Below the pieces are notes generated by a model that was given only the letters and a program-made list of their open reading frames with translations, was not told the origin of the DNA and did no database searches. DNA of 64,000 nt, from assembly GCA_965112965.1 (NCBI GenBank), contig CBCOTE010000020.1, positions 1-64,000 on the forward strand, in the 5' to 3' direction. The translations under genes were made by a program, and so were the position numbers. This DNA is from CBCOTE01 sp965112965 (lineage in GTDB: Bacteria > Desulfobacterota > Desulfovibrionia > Desulfovibrionales > Desulfovibrionaceae). This document shows positions 1-8,667 of this stretch, piece by piece (position 1 is the stretch's first letter; the number at the start of each line of letters is the position of its first letter).

Positions 1-81
1 GGGGGGGGTGGTGGTTTTGGTGCCGGCACGGTCGTCGTCCGGAGTGTAAGTTGTAGAGGCAAGCTTTAGCGTATCGTCCAT
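1..81 (-). CDS. tatC: Sec-independent protein translocase TatC, N-terminal fragment (cut by window edge)
   Basis: An open frame starts with ATG at position 81, three bases after the tatB stop, and runs without a stop off the left edge (27 codons). The visible part is hydrophilic and Thr/Pro-rich and ends in a run of C codons for Pro. No conserved TatC sequence is reached, so the name rests only on position: tatC usually follows tatA/tatB, and some delta-proteobacterial TatC proteins carry a hydrophilic N-terminal extension before the first membrane helix. TatC is the receptor that binds twin-arginine signal peptides. If the frame is not tatC it would be another gene co-transcribed with tatB. 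Confidence 0.5.
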   Translation of the reverse strand, partial: MDDTLKLASTTYTPDDDRAGTKTTTPP

Positions 82-84
82 ACT

Positions 85-450
85 TTAGTTTTCTTTTTCA
101 ACGGTCTGGTTAGGCTGGGAAGTTGGATTCGTGGTATCTAATTTTGGGGCGTTGTTAGCGGCCATTGTATTTGCATGAATTTTGTCCACGGCCGGAACAA
201 CGGAGGCAGTGGTGGCCGTAGCCTTGATCGGCTCTATATATAGGTCGCGTTCGATATCTTTAGCACGATGATTGAATTCCTCGCGTTCGATCTCTAGATT
301 TATACTGCGTTGATAATCACTGGATATTTTTTTAAATTCATTCAGCCCCTTGCCTAGGGCACGAGCGATCTCGGGTAGTTTTTTGGGTCCGAGTACGATG
401 AGGGCTACGATCAGTATGACAAGCAGTTCGGTAGTGCCGATGCCAAACAT
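85..450 (-). CDS. tatB: Twin-arginine translocation protein TatB (TatA/B family)
   Basis: Membrane component of the Tat system, which moves folded, often cofactor-bearing proteins across the inner membrane. The 121-residue product has one N-terminal membrane helix (about residues 4-20), the Gly-Pro hinge (21-22) and an amphipathic helix (about 24-45), then a charged segment and a polar Ala/Thr/Asn-rich tail. The MFGIG start and the FKKISSDYQRS segment after the hinge resemble Desulfovibrio TatB more than TatA. The start is set at ATG 450 because AAGGAG lies just upstream; an earlier in-frame start has no comparable ribosome site. It lies 26 bases after guaA and just before a probable tatC, so it is likely read with both. 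TatA versus TatB cannot be fully separated from sequence alone. Confidence 0.85.
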   Translation of the reverse strand: MFGIGTTELLVILIVALIVLGPKKLPEIARALGKGLNEFKKISSDYQRSINLEIEREEFNHRAKDIERDLYIEPIKATATTASVVPAVDKIHANTMAANNAPKLDTTNPTSQPNQTVEKEN

Positions 451-460
451 GGAGTCTCCT

Positions 461-485
461 TGGGAATCGAGAGGACTTATTCCCA
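461..485 (-). other. Small hairpin at the guaA-tatB junction
   Basis: TGGGAAT and ATTCCCA form a seven-base-pair stem with an 11-base loop. The upstream arm overlaps the last codons and stop of guaA, and the structure ends just before the tatB ribosome site. No T run follows, so it is more likely an mRNA-processing or translation-modulating structure than a terminator. It may be chance. Confidence 0.3.
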
Positions 486-2024
486 TTCGATAGTGCTGGG
501 CGGTTTAGAAGAGATATCATAAACTACACGGTTAACGCCTTTGACCTCGTTGATGATGCGATTTGAGATGCACGCTAGTAACTCCGATGGTACACGACTC
601 CAATCCGCGGTCATGGCGTTTACACTATCTACAATGCGTAAGGCGATGACATATTCGTAGGTGCGAGAATCGCCCATAACGCCTACAGTCTTCAAGGGCA
701 AGAGTACGGCGAAGCCCTGCCAAACTTTGCGGTACCAGTCCGCCGCCACCAGTTCATTTTGTATAATTTTATCAGCTTGACGTAGGATCTGGAGTCGCTC
801 GTGAGTTATCTTTCCAATGATTCTGATTGCCAGCCCCGGGCCTGGGAAAGGGTGACGCCAAATAATAAAGTCAGGCAGACACAGCTCTAAGCCCACCTTG
901 CGTACCTCATCCTTAAATAGTTCACGCAAGGGCTCGATGAGTTGGAGCTGCATCGTTTTAGGTAATCCGCCCACGTTATGGTGGCTTTTAATGACTGTCG
1001 ATGGGCCTTTAAATGATATGCTCTCAATTACGTCGGGATAGAGTGTGCCCTGGGCTAGAAATTGGACGCCGTTGATCTTTTTAGCCTCCTGCTCAAAGAT
1101 TTCTATGAAAGTGTGGCCTATGATTTTACGTTTTTCTTCTGGGTCCTTCACATCCTTTAGCCGAGATAGAAATAGATCCTGGGCTTGAACCAGGTATAGA
1201 TTTAGATCGAAGTGATCGCGTAGGTAATCTATCACTTCATGGGCCTCACCATGGCGCAAGAGACCGTTGTCTACAAATATGCAGTGCAGTCGATAACCTA
1301 GGGCTTTGCCGAGGAGCACTGCGGTTACGGTGGAGTCGATGCCGCCGGAGAGGCCGCAGACCACTTGAGCGCCACGGACTTTTTCGGCTGCGTTGTGTAT
1401 AGCTGTTTCGATAAACGAGGCCATAGTCCAGGTGGGTTTAAGGCCGGCTATGCGGAAGAGGAAGTTGCGTATAATAGTATCGCCATTTTCGGTGTGAGCT
1501 ACTTCAGGATGGAACTGTACAGCGTATATACGACGCTTCACATCGGCCATGGCTGCTATTTCTATTGAACGGGTGCGGCCGATGGTGATAAAGCCCGGAG
1601 GTGGCGTGCGTACGTGGTCGCCGTGACTCATCCAGACCACCATGGGTGATTTGTCCATGAGGCCGTCCCATAAGGGACTTTTGGCTATAATTTCCAGCTC
1701 TGCGCGGCCGTATTCTCGCTCTTGAGACAAGGTTAGTTCGCCGCATAGGTACTTGGCCAGGAGCTGCATACCGTAGCAGATGCCGAGAATAGGTAGTTGC
1801 ATGGCTAGGACAGCCTGGTCAAGCTGCGGAGCCCCAGATTCAGTAACTCTGGCTGGCCCCCCCGATAAGATGAGGGCGGATGGTTCTAGTTTTTCTAGGG
1901 CATGAGCGTTAATAGTACAGGGGTGGATCTCGGAATACACCCCTGCTTCGCGTACGCGACGAGCAATGAGCTGGGTGACCTGTGAACCGTAATCGAGAAT
2001 AACGACTTTATTTTGCAAATCCAT
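477..2024 (-). CDS. guaA: GMP synthase (glutamine-hydrolysing)
   Basis: Makes GMP from XMP, ATP and glutamine, the last step of guanine nucleotide synthesis, in the cytoplasm. The 515 residues match the usual full length. The N-terminal class I glutamine amidotransferase domain has the nucleophile in GICYG (Cys about 83) and the His/Glu pair in QFHPEV (about 172 and 174). The ATP pyrophosphatase domain has its P-loop SGGIDST (about 226-232), and the C-terminal dimerisation domain ends in the typical KPPSTIEWE. The gene lies 109 bases downstream of guaB, so the two steps from IMP to GMP are encoded together. All key residues are present, so it is probably active. Confidence 0.98.
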   Translation of the reverse strand: MDLQNKVVILDYGSQVTQLIARRVREAGVYSEIHPCTINAHALEKLEPSALILSGGPARVTESGAPQLDQAVLAMQLPILGICYGMQLLAKYLCGELTLSQEREYGRAELEIIAKSPLWDGLMDKSPMVVWMSHGDHVRTPPPGFITIGRTRSIEIAAMADVKRRIYAVQFHPEVAHTENGDTIIRNFLFRIAGLKPTWTMASFIETAIHNAAEKVRGAQVVCGLSGGIDSTVTAVLLGKALGYRLHCIFVDNGLLRHGEAHEVIDYLRDHFDLNLYLVQAQDLFLSRLKDVKDPEEKRKIIGHTFIEIFEQEAKKINGVQFLAQGTLYPDVIESISFKGPSTVIKSHHNVGGLPKTMQLQLIEPLRELFKDEVRKVGLELCLPDFIIWRHPFPGPGLAIRIIGKITHERLQILRQADKIIQNELVAADWYRKVWQGFAVLLPLKTVGVMGDSRTYEYVIALRIVDSVNAMTADWSRVPSELLACISNRIINEVKGVNRVVYDISSKPPSTIEWE

Positions 2025-2133
2025 ATGATTCTCCGGGCTGGTAAGACAGCTCGGACGAGTGGTAGCAGTTTACACATCCTGACAAAGTGGAGCAATATAA
2101 GTTTCTGGTCTTATGCGTGATAATTAGGAAAAG

Positions 2134-3597
2134 TTAAAAATTTTCTACTCGGTAGTTAGATGCTTCCTTGGTTATTATGACATCATGTACGTGGCTTTCA
2201 CGTAGGCCGGCCTGGGAGATCTCCACGAACTGAGATTTTTCAGCTAACTCGCAGATAGATACGCAGCCGGTATATCCCATGCCAGACCTAAGACCTCCTA
2301 CCAGTTGAAAAATAGAGTCACCCACTGGGCCACGATATGGTACGCGGCCCACGATGCCTTCGGGTACGAGCTTGCCACTTTCCTGCTCATCTTGAAAGTA
2401 ACGATCCCGACTGCCTTCCTTCATTGCGTCAACGGAGCCCATACCACGATAGATCTTGTAGCGGCGACCTTGATATAGGATAGTTTCGCCTGGGGATTCA
2501 TCAGTTCCAGCGAAGAGCGAGCCGATCATTATAGAGTTGGCACCGGCGGCCAAGACCTTACATATGTCGCCGGAGAACTTGATACCGCCATCGGATACTA
2601 AGCAGCGGTCCATCTTACGCACGGCTTCTGATGCCTCCATGACTGCTGTGACCTGGGGGACGCCCACGCCGGCTATGATGCGCGTGGTGCAAATAGAGCC
2701 AGGGCCAATGCCGACTTTTACTGCATCGGCGCCGGCTTTGATAATAGCCTTGGCGCCGTCGTAGGTGCCCACATTGCCTGCTATTAACTGACACCGGGGA
2801 AATGTAGCGCGTACCCGCTCAATGGCACGTAGGATATTTTTGGAATGGCCATGAGCAGAATCCACTACAAGGAAGTCCGCTCCGGCCTTAAGCAGCGCCT
2901 GGCTATGTTCCTCAATGTCGACACTAACTCCGAGGGCTGCGCCCACTCTTAGTCGGCCTCGGTCATCTTTGCAGGCGTTTGGATATTTTTTAATTTTTTC
3001 GATATCTTTGATGGTGATAAGGCCCCGCAGTTTGTTGTGTTCATTCACAACTAGGAGTTTTTCAATGCGATACTTGTGCAGATAATCTTTAGCCTGGTCC
3101 AGACTGGTGCCATCAGGCACGGTGATCAACTTCTTACTGGTCATAACCTCAGCCACCGGGGTGGTCATATTAGTGACGAAACGTACGTCGCGGTTAGTAA
3201 GGATGCCCACTAGTTCGTCGCTGTGCACAACTGGTAACCCCGAGATGCACCACTTGCTCATGAGCTGCAGAGCCTCGCCCACGCTGGCCTCAGGGGCCAC
3301 AGTTATGGGATTACTGATCATTCCAGATTCACTTTTTTTGACCCGTTTCACTTCGTAACACTGTCGATCGATAGACATATTCTTGTGTATGACGCCGATA
3401 CCTCCGGACCGGGCCATAGATATGGCCATTTCGGATTCAGTGACCGTGTCCATAGCCGCGCTGATCAATGGGATATTCAGTTTGATAGCCGGAGTAAGCC
3501 AGGTGCTCACATCTACCTGATCGGGGAGAATCTCAGAGTAGGCGGGTAGAAGCAAGACATCGTCGAAGGTGAGAGCCTTTCCTATGATTTTTTTCAT
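2134..3597 (-). CDS. guaB: Inosine-5'-monophosphate dehydrogenase
   Basis: Oxidises IMP to XMP with NAD+, the committed step toward GMP. The product is 487 residues from ATG 3597, the normal length; GGAG lies seven bases upstream of this ATG, whereas an upstream in-frame start would add a tail that IMPDH proteins lack. The TIM barrel begins with LTFDDVLLLPAYS and is interrupted by a CBS-domain pair at about residues 93-205. The catalytic Cys lies in GPGSICTTR (about residue 300), and the flap and C-terminal MGYTG segment are present. It is upstream of guaA on the same strand and downstream of the liv operon, whose last gene ends about 60 bases before it. Confidence 0.97.
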   Translation of the reverse strand: MKKIIGKALTFDDVLLLPAYSEILPDQVDVSTWLTPAIKLNIPLISAAMDTVTESEMAISMARSGGIGVIHKNMSIDRQCYEVKRVKKSESGMISNPITVAPEASVGEALQLMSKWCISGLPVVHSDELVGILTNRDVRFVTNMTTPVAEVMTSKKLITVPDGTSLDQAKDYLHKYRIEKLLVVNEHNKLRGLITIKDIEKIKKYPNACKDDRGRLRVGAALGVSVDIEEHSQALLKAGADFLVVDSAHGHSKNILRAIERVRATFPRCQLIAGNVGTYDGAKAIIKAGADAVKVGIGPGSICTTRIIAGVGVPQVTAVMEASEAVRKMDRCLVSDGGIKFSGDICKVLAAGANSIMIGSLFAGTDESPGETILYQGRRYKIYRGMGSVDAMKEGSRDRYFQDEQESGKLVPEGIVGRVPYRGPVGDSIFQLVGGLRSGMGYTGCVSICELAEKSQFVEISQAGLRESHVHDVIITKEASNYRVENF

Positions 3598-3659
3598 ATT
3601 GGTCTCCGTATATATCGATTTATTTCGATGAATATAGACATTCACTGTCATGAATGTGG

Positions 3660-4367
3660 CTAGTCTAATCCCAAATATGCAGCTTGGACTTGGGGATCGG
3701 CACGCAGATGTTCGCCTGTACCTTCCAAGATTACCTCGCCCACGGCTAACACATAGCCGCGGTGGGCGATGGTGAGCGCCATTTGGGCATTCTGTTCCAC
3801 GAGAAGGACAGTAGTTCCTTTTTGGTTGATTTGAGTGATGACCTCGAAGATATTCTCCACTATAATAGGCGCTAGCCCTAAAGATGGTTCATCGAGCACT
3901 AGGAGTTTGGGCCGGACCATGATGGCACGGCCGATAGCCAGCATCTGCTGCTCGCCTCCAGACAAGGTACCGCCGTATTGTCGGCGTCGCTCGAAAAGGA
4001 TGGGAAAGAGGCTGAATATACGGTCTAGGTCTGGCTTGAGGTCATAGCGCTTAGGACGGGCGTAGGCGCCCATGTACAGGTTTTCAAGTACTGTGAGCTG
4101 GGGGAATATCATACGACCCTCGGGAGCTTGAGTGATTCCCAGGCGTACGATTTTGTCAGTGTTTAGACGGGTGATGTCTTGGCCGAGAAAGCACACCTGT
4201 CCTTGGCGCGGTCTGATTATACCGCATAAGGTCATTAGAGTTGTGCTTTTTCCTGCGCCGTTGGCGCCAATAAGGGTGACAATTTCACCCTTAGCTACAG
4301 TGAGGCGCACGCCTTTTAGTACGTGAATGTTGCCGTAGTAAGTATGGATATCACGGAGTTCAAGCAT
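3660..4367 (-). CDS. livF: Branched-chain amino-acid ABC transporter, ATP-binding protein LivF
   Basis: One of the two ATPases that drive high-affinity import of leucine, isoleucine and valine. The 235-residue protein has Walker A GANGAGKST (about 34-42), the signature LSGGEQQ (about 137-143), Walker B LLVLDEP and the switch His region. The start overlaps the end of livG by eight bases and has GGGGAG six bases upstream, which points to translational coupling. LivF is distinguished from LivG by its shorter length and the DIHTYYGNIHVLKGV opening. It is the last gene of the liv operon. Confidence 0.95.
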   Translation of the reverse strand: MLELRDIHTYYGNIHVLKGVRLTVAKGEIVTLIGANGAGKSTTLMTLCGIIRPRQGQVCFLGQDITRLNTDKIVRLGITQAPEGRMIFPQLTVLENLYMGAYARPKRYDLKPDLDRIFSLFPILFERRRQYGGTLSGGEQQMLAIGRAIMVRPKLLVLDEPSLGLAPIIVENIFEVITQINQKGTTVLLVEQNAQMALTIAHRGYVLAVGEVILEGTGEHLRADPQVQAAYLGLD

Positions 4368-5145
4368 GAGCGGCTCCCCGGCCTAGATAGGCTTCGATGA
4401 CCGCTGGGTCACTTCTAATTTCGTCTGGTGAGCCCTGGGCGATGCGCAGGCCATGGTCAAGTACCACGAGGTGCTCGCAGATGGTCATGACCAACTTCAT
4501 GTCATGCTCGATTAGAATGACTGTGATGCCTGCGTCCACGATGGCGTGGATTAGCTCTTTGAGTTGGGCGGTTTCAGTGGGGTTCATACCTGCGGCAGGT
4601 TCATCCAAAAGTAGAATAGCTGGTTCTGAGGCCAGGGCCCTGGCAATTTCCAGACGGCGTTGATCGCCGTAGGCCAGGTTACCGGCGGCGTCAAAAGCCA
4701 TCCTGGTTAACCCCACAAAACTAAGCCAGCGCATGGCGTCTTCCACCACCTGTGCTTCCTCGATTCGTTGGGTACGGGTACGTAAAACCGAGCTAAAGAA
4801 GCCGGCCTGCATACGGCAATGTCGGCCAATGCGGACGTTGTCGAGTACTGTGAGGGAAGTGAAGAGGCGGATATTTTGAAATGTACGTGCAATACCTAGA
4901 TAGGTTATCTTCTCGGGGATAAGCCCGTTGATGCGTAAGATGTGTTTCTGGGGTTGGAACAGGATATCCCCAGTAGTAGGTTTATATACGCCTGTGATGC
5001 AATTGAACATGGTAGTTTTTCCTGCGCCATTGGGACCAATAAGCCCTTGAATGCGGTCTTTAGGTACATCGAAGGAGACATCAGTTAAAGCCTGTATGCC
5101 ACCAAAGCGTTTGGATAGTCCGGAAATAGAGAGAAGATATTCCAT
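4360..5145 (-). CDS. livG: Branched-chain amino-acid ABC transporter, ATP-binding protein LivG
   Basis: Second ATPase of the importer. The 261 residues carry Walker A GPNGAGKTT (about 37-45), an atypical signature (NLAYGDQRRLEIARAL, as usual in LivG) and Walker B ILLLDEPAAGMNP. The C-terminal extension IEAYLG is typical of the LivG group. The gene is preceded by livM with a gap of about 25 bases and overlaps livF by eight bases. The ribosome site is weak, which fits a gene inside a coupled operon. Confidence 0.95.
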   Translation of the reverse strand: MEYLLSISGLSKRFGGIQALTDVSFDVPKDRIQGLIGPNGAGKTTMFNCITGVYKPTTGDILFQPQKHILRINGLIPEKITYLGIARTFQNIRLFTSLTVLDNVRIGRHCRMQAGFFSSVLRTRTQRIEEAQVVEDAMRWLSFVGLTRMAFDAAGNLAYGDQRRLEIARALASEPAILLLDEPAAGMNPTETAQLKELIHAIVDAGITVILIEHDMKLVMTICEHLVVLDHGLRIAQGSPDEIRSDPAVIEAYLGRGAAHA

Positions 5146-5170
5146 GACGGTGGATGTTGGTTCTCAGGTT

Positions 5171-6247
5171 CTAGATTTTGCCGGCTTCGATCTTACGGCG
5201 CCAAGGAATCAACAGCGGGGTATCTAATCCGGATTTGCTTGATTTAGGGAGAAATCCGTTTGGTTTGAAACGTATAATGATTATCATGAGTAGGCCATAG
5301 GTTAGAAATCGGACTTGGGAGAGCTCAATGTTTTTCAGCAAATTAGATGTGTTGGTACGGAAGACCTCGGGCCAGACCGATAAGGTCATCAAAGATTCTA
5401 GGAGGTCCGGTCGGAGTAGCTCGCCCATGGCAACAAACACTACGGCTCCGAAGAGCGAACCCTGTATACTTCCAAGACCGCCGAGTACACACATGCACAG
5501 GACCAAAAAAGATTCCCAAAATTTGAACATATCTGGTGAGATAAAAGAATGCCAGCGAGCGAAGAAGGCGCCACCCACGGCGCCAGTGCCAGCCAGGGTA
5601 GCGAAGGCGATAGTTTTGTAGCGCAATATGGAGACGCCGCAGCTGGCTGCGGCTAATGAATCTTCACGGATGGCCAGCCATGCTCGGCCCAGGCGGGAGT
5701 CCTCAATGCGTCGCATGACTAGATAGATGAGCACCACCAGAGCTATGCCGAGGTAGAAGTAGGGGGTTTCGCTAGTAAATTCATAGTACCATTTTTGGTT
5801 GAGCCAGGAAAAATCTATGCTAACTGGATCGATTCCGGGTAGACCGAGGGGGCCGCGGGTGAGCCAGATTTCGTTGGTGAGGAAAAGAACTATGAGTTCG
5901 GAGAAACCAAAGGTGGCTATGGCAAAGTAGTCGCCCGTAAGGCGTAGGGTAGGCGTGCCTAGGAGCACGCCCCACAGGGCACCATTAATTGCAGTTAAGG
6001 GTATAATAACCCAAAAGTTCAGGCCTGTAGTTATGGTGAGGATGCCGGTAGTGTAGGCGCCAATGCCGTAGAAGCCGACGTAGCCGAGATCGAGCAGGCC
6101 GCAGAAACCAGGGAGCACGTTGAGCCCCATAGCTAAGATCATGTAGACCATGATCAGTGTGCCCACATGTATCACATAATCACTCGCTATGGCGGGAAGG
6201 GTTAGCAAGACCATGCTGGCAAGAGCGAGGATAAGGTGTTTATTCAT
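5171..6247 (-). CDS. livM: Branched-chain amino-acid ABC transporter permease LivM
   Basis: Inner-membrane permease subunit pairing with LivH. Starting at ATG 6247 it has 358 residues, beginning with a hydrophobic segment and then the conserved MILAMGLNVLPGFCGLLDLGYVGF block; several further membrane helices and the EAA-like loop (LAIREDSLAAASCGV) follow. A TTG at 6292 would add 15 hydrophilic residues and overlap livH; the ATG is preferred because the protein then begins directly at the first membrane segment. The C-terminal tail beyond the last helix (KPNGFLPKS onward) is charged. Confidence 0.93.
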   Translation of the reverse strand: MNKHLILALASMVLLTLPAIASDYVIHVGTLIMVYMILAMGLNVLPGFCGLLDLGYVGFYGIGAYTTGILTITTGLNFWVIIPLTAINGALWGVLLGTPTLRLTGDYFAIATFGFSELIVLFLTNEIWLTRGPLGLPGIDPVSIDFSWLNQKWYYEFTSETPYFYLGIALVVLIYLVMRRIEDSRLGRAWLAIREDSLAAASCGVSILRYKTIAFATLAGTGAVGGAFFARWHSFISPDMFKFWESFLVLCMCVLGGLGSIQGSLFGAVVFVAMGELLRPDLLESLMTLSVWPEVFRTNTSNLLKNIELSQVRFLTYGLLMIIIIRFKPNGFLPKSSKSGLDTPLLIPWRRKIEAGKI

Positions 6248-6278
6248 GGTTTGGACGTTTTTGTATAATGTTTGACAT

Positions 6279-7166
6279 TTATGCTTTGTCAACTATAGAT
6301 TTGCCTAATATACCTGTCGGCCGAAATACTATGACTATGATCATGACAGCATAGGCTATGCCATCGCGGTAGAGAGAGGATATGTAGCCTGCGCCAAGCG
6401 CCTCAGTCACTCCTAGCACTAAACCTCCGGCCATGGCCCCTGGCACAGACCCAATGCCACCTAGCACTGCGGCCGAGAATGCTTTGACTCCGGCCAGGTA
6501 GCCCATGGTCGGGGACATAGTATTGTAGTACAACGACACAAGCACTCCGGCCACTGCGCCCAGGCCTGAGCCTAGAGCAAAGGTGAAGGTGATTACTCGG
6601 TCTACATTGATGCCCATGAGTCGGCTCGCTGTGCGGTTTTGTGCTAGGGCCCGCATGGCCGTCCCAGTTTTAGTTTTGTTGACTATGAGATATAGCCCCG
6701 CCATCATACTAATGGTGACTATGAATATGAATATATGCAGCCATGTCAGGTAAACGCTTTCGAAGCTAAAGGCCGTTTCTTTAAGGCAAGTCGGTATGGC
6801 CTCCTGTGGGAAGGGCCGTGGCCGACTGCCCCAGGCGAGCTGCGCTAGATTTTGGAGGAAGATGGACATGCCGATGGCGGTAATGAGTACTGAGAGTCGG
6901 TGCGCCTCACGCAGCGGTCGGTAGGCGATACGGTAAATAATTGCTCCTAGTAGCGCACAACATCCGATGGCCGCAAGGAGCGCTAAATAAAAGGGGAAGC
7001 CCAGGGTGGTTATAAATGTGGCGCAGAAAAAAGCCCCGAGCATGTATATCTCTCCGTGGGCGAAGTTGATCAGTTTAATAACCCCGTAGACCATGGTGTA
7101 GCCCACTGCGATAAGGGCATAGATGACTCCCAGAGTTAAGCCGTTAATTAATTGCTGTTCAAACAC
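6279..7166 (-). CDS. livH: Branched-chain amino-acid ABC transporter permease LivH
   Basis: Inner-membrane permease subunit of the leucine/isoleucine/valine importer. The family opening QQLINGLTLGVIYALIAVGY follows directly after a GTG at 7166 that has AAGGA about seven bases upstream, so this GTG is taken as the start (295 residues). A TTG at 7214 would add 16 polar residues with no ribosome site. Eight or so hydrophobic helices, the YGVIKLINFAHGE segment and the loop MRALAQNRTASRLMGIN are visible. It is separated from livJ by a strong hairpin, so permease and ATPase genes are probably expressed below the binding protein. Confidence 0.93.
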   Translation of the reverse strand: MFEQQLINGLTLGVIYALIAVGYTMVYGVIKLINFAHGEIYMLGAFFCATFITTLGFPFYLALLAAIGCCALLGAIIYRIAYRPLREAHRLSVLITAIGMSIFLQNLAQLAWGSRPRPFPQEAIPTCLKETAFSFESVYLTWLHIFIFIVTISMMAGLYLIVNKTKTGTAMRALAQNRTASRLMGINVDRVITFTFALGSGLGAVAGVLVSLYYNTMSPTMGYLAGVKAFSAAVLGGIGSVPGAMAGGLVLGVTEALGAGYISSLYRDGIAYAVMIIVIVFRPTGILGKSIVDKA

Positions 7167-7290
7167 ATAAATATCCTTAGATTGGTCAGCATTGAGCGCG
7201 GCTGGATGTGACAATATACTGATGCGTACTGGGGGCCTCTGATGACCTGTCGGTAGAGAGGGACATCTGGCGCAGCTAGCACATTGTGGA

Positions 7291-7338
7291 TAAACAAACA
7301 GGCTGAACCCGGGTACGGCGGTCCAGCCTGTTTGTTTA
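7291..7338 (-). terminator. Strong intercistronic hairpin between livJ and livH
   Basis: TAAACAAACAGGCTG is followed after an 18-base loop by its exact reverse complement, a perfect 15-base-pair stem. It begins about 20 bases after the livJ stop codon. There is no long T run on the coding side, so it probably acts as a partial terminator or as an RNA-protecting structure. Such elements are known between abundant binding-protein genes and their permease genes and raise the ratio of binding protein to membrane complex. Confidence 0.7.
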
Positions 7339-7358
7339 TCTTTTACAATTTCAGCAAG

Positions 7359-8510
7359 TTAGTTCATCTGCTTGTCCGCGGGTTTGAAGACACCATCCTT
7401 AACCATCTTGACAAAGGCCGACTTCTGGCAGTCACCATTTTTGTCGAAATAAGTCAGTCCGGTGATACCATTGTAGCCCTTTTCGGGACTGTCCATGCCG
7501 GCTAGGTAGGTTTGAATTTTAGCTCGATCAGCCCCTACTTCGTTGATGGCCTTGGCCAGAATGCCAGTGGCGTCGTAAGCGTTGGCGCTCATATAGTCTA
7601 CGTCACGTTTATATATTTCTTTGAACTTAGTCATAAAATTTTTAGCTTCGGGGCCGGCGGTTTCGGGCAGAAATGGGGTGGTTAGGTATGTATTGGATGA
7701 AGCATCTTTGGCCAAATTGATATAGTCTACGTTGTCCAGTCCGTCAGCGCTAAACTTAGGCAAATTCATGCCGAGCTTCTTGGCTTGTGTAGCAATGAGA
7801 GCGCCTTCGTTATAGTAGCCGCTAATGAACAAGCCATCTGGATTTTTTTGTTTAAGTGAGGTGAGTTGCGGGGTAAAGTCGGTGGCGCCCTTCATGTAAC
7901 CCTCAATGCCGGCGATGGAAAGGTTGATCTTTTTTGCCTCGGCCGTGAAGGCATCTTTAAGCCCGATACCGTAATCGTTATTCTCGTAAAAAATGGCAAT
8001 ATTTTTAAGTCCAAGAATCTTCATAGCATACTGCGCTAAAAAATGACCTTGGAAATCGTCGCGGTAGACGTCACGGAAGGACCATATTTTGCCTTCTTTA
8101 TTTTTATTTTTGTTACTGATACCCGCAGCAGTGGCGGCGGGGGAGATAGCTGGGATGCCGGCGCGCACGTAAATGGGTAAGGCAGCTAGGTGGGACGAGG
8201 AGCACATGTGACCAACAATGGCCACAATGGTCTTATCGGCTACGATTTTTTGGGCTATAATAGCGGATTCTTTGGGTTCGCACTGTTCATCGAGGTATAC
8301 TGCTTCTATTTTTTGACCTTTTATGCCGCCGCTGGCATTGATTTCAGCTAACTTCAGTTCTACGCCGGCCTTGACGTTATCGCCGTAGGCCGCTGCGCCT
8401 CCGGTATATGGTGATGGTACCGCAATTTTGACCTGTGCTAGAGCTGAAGAGGCACATAGAGCCACTAGGGCCAGGGCGTCGAGGATGTGTGCGATCCGTA
8501 ATTTGGTCAT
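7359..8510 (-). CDS. livJ: Branched-chain amino-acid ABC transporter, periplasmic binding protein
   Basis: Periplasmic type I solute-binding protein that captures branched-chain amino acids and delivers them to LivHM. The N-terminus is a signal peptide: a basic start, a hydrophobic core and a cleavage site near ASSALAQ. The mature part opens with VKIAVPSPYTGGAAAYG, the usual Leu/Ile/Val-binding fold start, and the IVGHMCSSSHLAALPIY ligand-loop region is conserved. ATG 8510 is chosen because CGGAG lies eight bases upstream; ATG 8516 lies too close to it. Exact ligand preference cannot be read from sequence. First gene of the operon, followed by a hairpin. Confidence 0.92.
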   Translation of the reverse strand: MTKLRIAHILDALALVALCASSALAQVKIAVPSPYTGGAAAYGDNVKAGVELKLAEINASGGIKGQKIEAVYLDEQCEPKESAIIAQKIVADKTIVAIVGHMCSSSHLAALPIYVRAGIPAISPAATAAGISNKNKNKEGKIWSFRDVYRDDFQGHFLAQYAMKILGLKNIAIFYENNDYGIGLKDAFTAEAKKINLSIAGIEGYMKGATDFTPQLTSLKQKNPDGLFISGYYNEGALIATQAKKLGMNLPKFSADGLDNVDYINLAKDASSNTYLTTPFLPETAGPEAKNFMTKFKEIYKRDVDYMSANAYDATGILAKAINEVGADRAKIQTYLAGMDSPEKGYNGITGLTYFDKNGDCQKSAFVKMVKDGVFKPADKQMN

Positions 8511-8667
8511 GGACATTTCTCCGTTACACTATATATACGATGTCGGTACTGTGGGAGCATAGGCAAGCGTCCTAATAGGAAACTACGGCAACTGTTTTAT
8601 TTGTAATCAATGACACAGTTGGAAAGCTGCTGTCAATTACCAATCTGCAATGTGGCAATGTCCAGAC

